Assembly (NCBI GenBank): GCA_963576735.1
Contig: OY755178.1
Coordinates: 1,178,001 to 1,242,000 of the forward strand
Reading direction: 5' to 3'
Source: Bedellia somnulentella
Taxonomy: Eukaryota > Arthropoda > Insecta > Lepidoptera > Bedelliidae
Length of the DNA: 64,000 bases
Under the pieces are notes generated by a model. The model had not been told where the DNA came from, ran no database searches, and saw only the letters and a program-made list of their open reading frames with translations. This document shows positions 55,501 to 61,500 of the stretch, piece after piece (positions within the stretch are counted from its first letter, which is position 1; each line of letters begins with the position of its first letter). Both the position numbers and the translations under genes were made by a program.

Positions 55501-58500
55501 ATTGATCGTAGGCATGAGAGATCTAGCTCACTGAAAAGAAAAGAGCGATATATATCTTTATCATGTACTGAACTATATCACTCTTTTAGCTCAACGGCTC
55601 ATCTAGCTCAGTGTGATTCATATGAACGACGGCTCACGAGACGCTAAAACGTTCACTGATCAGACTCGCTCAAATGAATCTTTTCAGTTGATACTACGAA
55701 ATGAACTACGTATCGAGCTATTCGTACTCAGATTTCGTGCGGTAACTAAAAAATGACGCTAAAACACTAATTAAATAATTTTAGTATTATTAATAAATAT
55801 TTAACAATGGAAGCGATTATAAATATCTATGAAACAGTTATCCAACTTGGGATCTCTCTCCATGTTCTTTGCTATATTTTTTAATTGGTAAGCCTATATG
55901 ACAAACAAATATGCAAAACTCATTCGTTTTTGGGATGGAAAACATTATAAAAAAAAGTTTATAAATAAAAATAGTCGCTATTTTCTATTTCTAGTTTTCC
56001 TCATAGAATAAATAACGTATCAATTTACCGAATCAACTCGCTCCGCGCGAGAGTAATGTATATGTCTCTTTCTAGTTCCTACCTCTCTTTCTATTGAATC
56101 GACACGCTCCGAGTAGCTCGAACGAAAAGAGCTACTGAGCTAAATGAACTACTGATATAATTAAAACCAAGCTGAGCGAGATATATATGACGCTAGAATA
56201 GGTGAACTAGCTCTTTTGAACGGCTCGCTCCTGAGCTACTCATCACTAATTGATCGGTTACAAACTCTCACACAGTCACCAACGGCCACCACCGCAGCAT
56301 CAGACTGCTATCCATACATACTTACTTAATGCGACATGATAGTCCAGTGGGTAGAACACCCGCCCGAAAACAGACGGGCGTGAGTTCCAATCCTGGGTCG
56401 GGCCTACACCAATTTGTCTTTTCTAAAGTCATATGTGTGGTTAATTTATCATGGTTGTTAACGGTGAGGGAAAACATCGTGAGGAAACCCACATGGCTGA
56501 TTGGTACTTAGTCATGTGACAGTGTATTCGTACAAAACGGCGATAGGCCTGCCCCCTATCACGTGAGTACACTGTCTAAGCAAAACCTTCTCTGGACACT
56601 ACATGGCGCTGCCATGTGAGTTCAGAAGTATTGGTACCTCTGCCAACCCCTTCGGGGATAAACGGCGTGAACGTTAATGAACGTTTATGAAGTTACTAAA
56701 TATATTCTCATTTTTGAACATAGTACCTCGGTTCAAAATGGTTTGTTTCATGATTCTTATGAACAATTAAAAAGGGTTTTTTGAAACTCTCTCCCTAAGG
56801 GGTTGAAATATCAAATACATGTATATGAGTATAAAAATTTTAGACATTTCTCTATTTATAAATTTGCAACTTGATGCGATTGATTGTTATAAATAACCAC
56901 TACAAAAAGGAATATATGAAATTCATCTATCAATCATTCATTAGTATATACTAACGGCTATAAATCCAAAAAAGGGCAGCCATAGCCATTTTTTTTGATA
57001 GCTTCAGAGGTAGTAATTCTTCGTCCACTTTTGGAAGTTGAATGGAGAAAAGGTAGTCAAATGGGTCTCCAACTGCATCGCCTGCAAATCACTTAAAAGC
57101 CTCAATGTTGTTTATATCCTTTACAAAGACCGCGGGAATATAAATATAAAAAAACAGAAGTTAAGATAGTGTTTTGGTATTTTGGATGTAAACGGGATGC
57201 AAAAATGTAGTCCACGCCGACGTAGTCGCGGGCAAAAAGCTAGTATGTTATGATTGAATAATGATGATGTGGCAGTGGCTAGTGAAGCTGCCGGACCGGC
57301 TGTGCCTGCCGCTGGGCGTGCTGGCGGGCGCGCTGGCCTGGCGCGGCGGCTGGCCCGAGCGGCTGCTGACGGCGGTGGCCGTAACACTGCCCGCCGCGCC
57401 GCTCTACTGCCCCGCGCTGTGGCGGGCCGCGCACTGCTACGGACTGGCTAGGTACGTGTCACTATATATATGTGTCACGCTGCCCGCCGCGCCGCTCTAC
57501 TGCCCCGCGCTGTGGCGGGCCGCGCACTGCTACGGACTGGCTAGGTACGTGTCACTATATATATGTGTCACGCTGCCCGCCGCGCCGCTCTACTGCCCCG
57601 CGCTGTGGCGGGCCGCGCACTGCTACGGACTGGCTAGGTACGTGTCACTATATATATGTGTCACGCTGCCCGCCGCGCCGCTCTACTGCCCCGCGCTGTG
57701 GCGGGCCGCGCACTGCTACGGACTGGCTAGGTACGTGTCACTATATACATGTGTCACGCTGCCCGCCGCGCCGCTCTACTGCCCCGCGCTGTGGCGGGCC
57801 GCGCACTGCTACGGACTGGCTAGGTACGTGTCACTATATATATGTGTCACGCTGCCCGCCGCGCCGCTCTACTGCCCCGCGCTGTGGCGGGCCGCGCACT
57901 GCTACGGACTGGCTAGGTACGTGTCACTATATATATGTGTCACGCTGCCCGCCGCGCCGCTCTACTGCCCCGCGCTGTGGCGGGCCGCGCACTGCTACGG
58001 ACTGGCTAGGTACGTGTCACTATATATATGTGTCACGCTGCCCGCCGCGCCGCTCTACTGCCCCGCGCTGTGGCGGGCCGCGCACTGCTACGGAATGGCT
58101 AGGTACGTGTCACTATATATATGTGTCACGCTGCCCGCCGCGCCGCTCTACTGCCCCGCGCTGTGGCGGGCCGCGCACTGCTACGGACTGGCTAGGTACG
58201 TGTCACTATATATATGTGTCACGCTGCCCGCCGCGCCGCTCTACTGCCCCGCGCTGTGGCGGGCCGCGCACTGCTACGGACTGGCTAGGTACGTGTCACT
58301 ATATATATGTGTCACGCTGCCCGCCGCGCCGCTCTACTGCCCCGCGCTGTGGCGGGCCGCGCACTGCTACGGAATGGCTAGGTACGTGTCACTATATATA
58401 TGTGTCACGCTGCCCGCCGCGCCGCTCTACTGCCCCGCGCTGTGGCGGGCCGCGCACTGCTACGGACTGGCTAGGTACGTGTCACTATATATATGTGTCA

Positions 58501-61500
58501 CGCTGCCCGCCGCGCCGCTCTACTGCCCCGCGCTGTGGCGGGCCGCGCACTGCTACGGACTGGCTAGGTACGTGTCACTATATATATGTGTCACGCTGCC
58601 CGCCGCGCCGCTCTACTGCCCCGCGCTGTGGCGGGCCGCGCACTGCTACGGACTGGCTAGGTACGTGTCACTATATATATGTGTCACGCTGCCCGCCGCG
58701 CCGCTCTACTGCCCCGCGCTGTGGCGGGCCGCGCACTGCTACGGACTGGCTAGGTACGTGTCACTATATATATGTGTCACGCTGCCCGCCGCGCCGCTCT
58801 ACTGCCCCGCGCTGTGGCGGGCCGCGCACTGCTACGGACTGGCTAGGTACGTGTCACTATATATATGTAATAAGTTTGTTATTTAATGAAACAAAAACCA
58901 CGTTGTTGCTCTGTAAAAAAGATTTATTTTATGTTATAAAATACATTTCTTACTTAATCTAGAACCTACATCAAACTAAACATTAAAAATACCATTAACT
59001 TACCTGTAAAAAAGAAACAACATTAAAAGCTATTGCTTCAATTATAGTATTTTACTGATATTTCATTTATTTAACATTCAGCCATTTTCATTAAATCAAA
59101 CTAGCGTGAGTGATGCCATATAGAAACAAGTGCTGCCACCACTAAAAATAACTCTTTGACAAAATGTCAAAGATGAACAATGCATGTAACTTAAATGTAA
59201 TGAAGAGCAAATTAAGGTCTTCATTTACATCTCCCCCCCTTCTCTAGGCCATTACTGGTATAAGTTTGGTGATGTGAAATAAGTTTGGTGATGTGAAATA
59301 AGTTTGATTCAAGCTTTTTGTATCCCGTACTTATCCTATATATTGAATCTGACAGTTTTTCTAAAATTTTGTAGGGTCCAATCTTTAACTCATCTAATTT
59401 CTTTCTATTTAATCTATTACCATTCTCTACATATACGGAATCTCCTTCTTTTAATATAATTTCCTTTCTGTTTTTGTCAAAAAGTTTTTTATTATAATTG
59501 TGTGATTTTATACTTCTTTGTAAAGCTATCTTTCTATCTTCTAATAAACCATTTGAAGTTTTTTGTTCTTTTAATTCTACTGGTAAGATATCAACAGCTT
59601 TCCCTTCCATTAAATAAACCGGGGAAAATCCAGTCACCGTATGTTCCGTTTCGTTATAACATTTAATACACTCATGAGCGACCGTTGTCCATGCTTTCTT
59701 ATTATCTTTTTCGTTAAGTTTGCATCTAATTTTGTTAACTATAGTCTGATTTAACCGTTCATTTAGTCCGTTCGAAAAAGGTGAATTAACTGCCGTGAAT
59801 ATAATAGGGATATATATATTATTTTGTTTTAAAAAACTTTTGAATTCTTTTGAGTTTATACCTGGGTATTGATCAGATAAAATTATTCCAATTTTGTTAT
59901 CAGAACAAACTTTTTTAACGAGCTTTATAAAATCATCTGAATGTTGTGTTTTTGATGTCAAAATGTAAGCAAATCTGGTGAAGTGGTCTACCAAAAGGTG
60001 TAGGTATTTCTTTGTAGAGCGAGAGCCACCAAAGCCACCTATGGTATCTATAGAGACAATTTCGAAAGGGTACGTAGCGGGACCCAAATGGGACATCAAT
60101 CCATAATTGAATTTAGTTCTAGATTTATTTTTTATGCATATCTCACAATTGTTACAAACCATTTTAATATTTTGCAATAAATTTCTTGATGTATAGTATG
60201 GTCTTATTTTAGTTTCTATTTGTTTTAATCCTATGTGGCAGTATGAATAATGTATATTTTTTATAATTTTTTTACAAAATTCTTCAGTAAGTATAATTTT
60301 TTATTTTTTTCCTATCTTCTTGAAATATATTTTATCTCTTAATATTAATTTGTTTTTTTGTAGTTGTATGTGTTCATTTTTGTCTTGGTCGTTTCGAATA
60401 TCTTCTAGTTTAATGAAATTGACTACCTTTAAAATTTCCTCTTGATTCACATGTGGTTCTAATACAGGATTTCTGCTTAAACTGTCTGCTTCCAAATTAT
60501 CTTTCCCCGGACAATATATTATATCAAAATTAAATTGTGATAAATAATATGTGAGATCCCCTAATTCTTCGTCAGTCCTTGCCTTTATATTTAGTTTTTC
60601 TAGAGGTTTATGGTCAGAAAATACTTTAAATTGTTTCCCTATGAGCCAATGCTGCCAATATTTGACTGCCTCTTTTATTGCCAAACATTCTAGGTATATA
60701 GCTTTTTTTCGTTTTTGACTATCATTTAATTTTCTTGAAAAATATGCACACGGTTTTTCTTCTCCTTTTGGTTGTGGTTGTTTTAAAATAGCTCCTATAC
60801 CCAGAATACTGGCGTCAGTATAAATATAAATAGGCAATTCTGGGTCAAAAATTTCCAAAATAGGTTTAGAGCACAGAAGTCTCTTTACAGTATCAAAACA
60901 TCCTTGACATTTTTCTGTCCAAGTAAATGTTTGGTCTTTTCTTAATAAATTATGTAAAGGATCTAACAAAACTGCTATGTTTGGTATATATTTTCCGTAA
61001 AAATTAATTTTACCTAAAAACTGTCTAATATTTTTTTTTGTTTTAGGAATGGGAAAATCCTTAATGGAAATTAAATTATCTTTTAATGGAGTGACAGTAT
61101 TATTTTGTATAATGTGACCTAGGTATTTCACAGAATCTTGTGCAAAGTTACATTTAGAGAATTTCAACCTAAAGCCCTCTTTAGAAATTGCTTCCAATAG
61201 CAAGGATAAGTGTTCAATATGTTCTTCAAATGTTTTAGAAAATACCAAAATGTCATCGATGAAATTCACTGTAAACTCAGATAATTTGTGTTTTCTTATA
61301 ATACTTGTTAGTATTCTTTGGAAAATTGCAGGAGAAGTTTTTAAGCCAAATGGTAGACAGGTCCATTGCAAATGGTGTTCCTGTGTGACAAATGCTGTTT
61401 TTTTCCTATCTTCTACTCTTAAAGGTATAGACCAGAAAGCTGAATTTATGTCCAAAGTGGAGAATAATTTGCAATTTCGTGTCTTAATCATTAAATCTTC

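Noticed and set aside
57381..58868. CRISPR-like or centromeric satellite reading of the regular array
   Set aside because: No spacers: units are contiguous and identical, inside a eukaryotic gene, and the unit is part exon.
57261..58886. A 541-codon repetitive protein ORF
   Set aside because: It is open only because the 93-bp unit is a multiple of three and its 22 intronic nt lack stops. Each unit contains a consensus splice donor and the homology to TMEM94 ends at the first one. Described as an exon/donor array instead.
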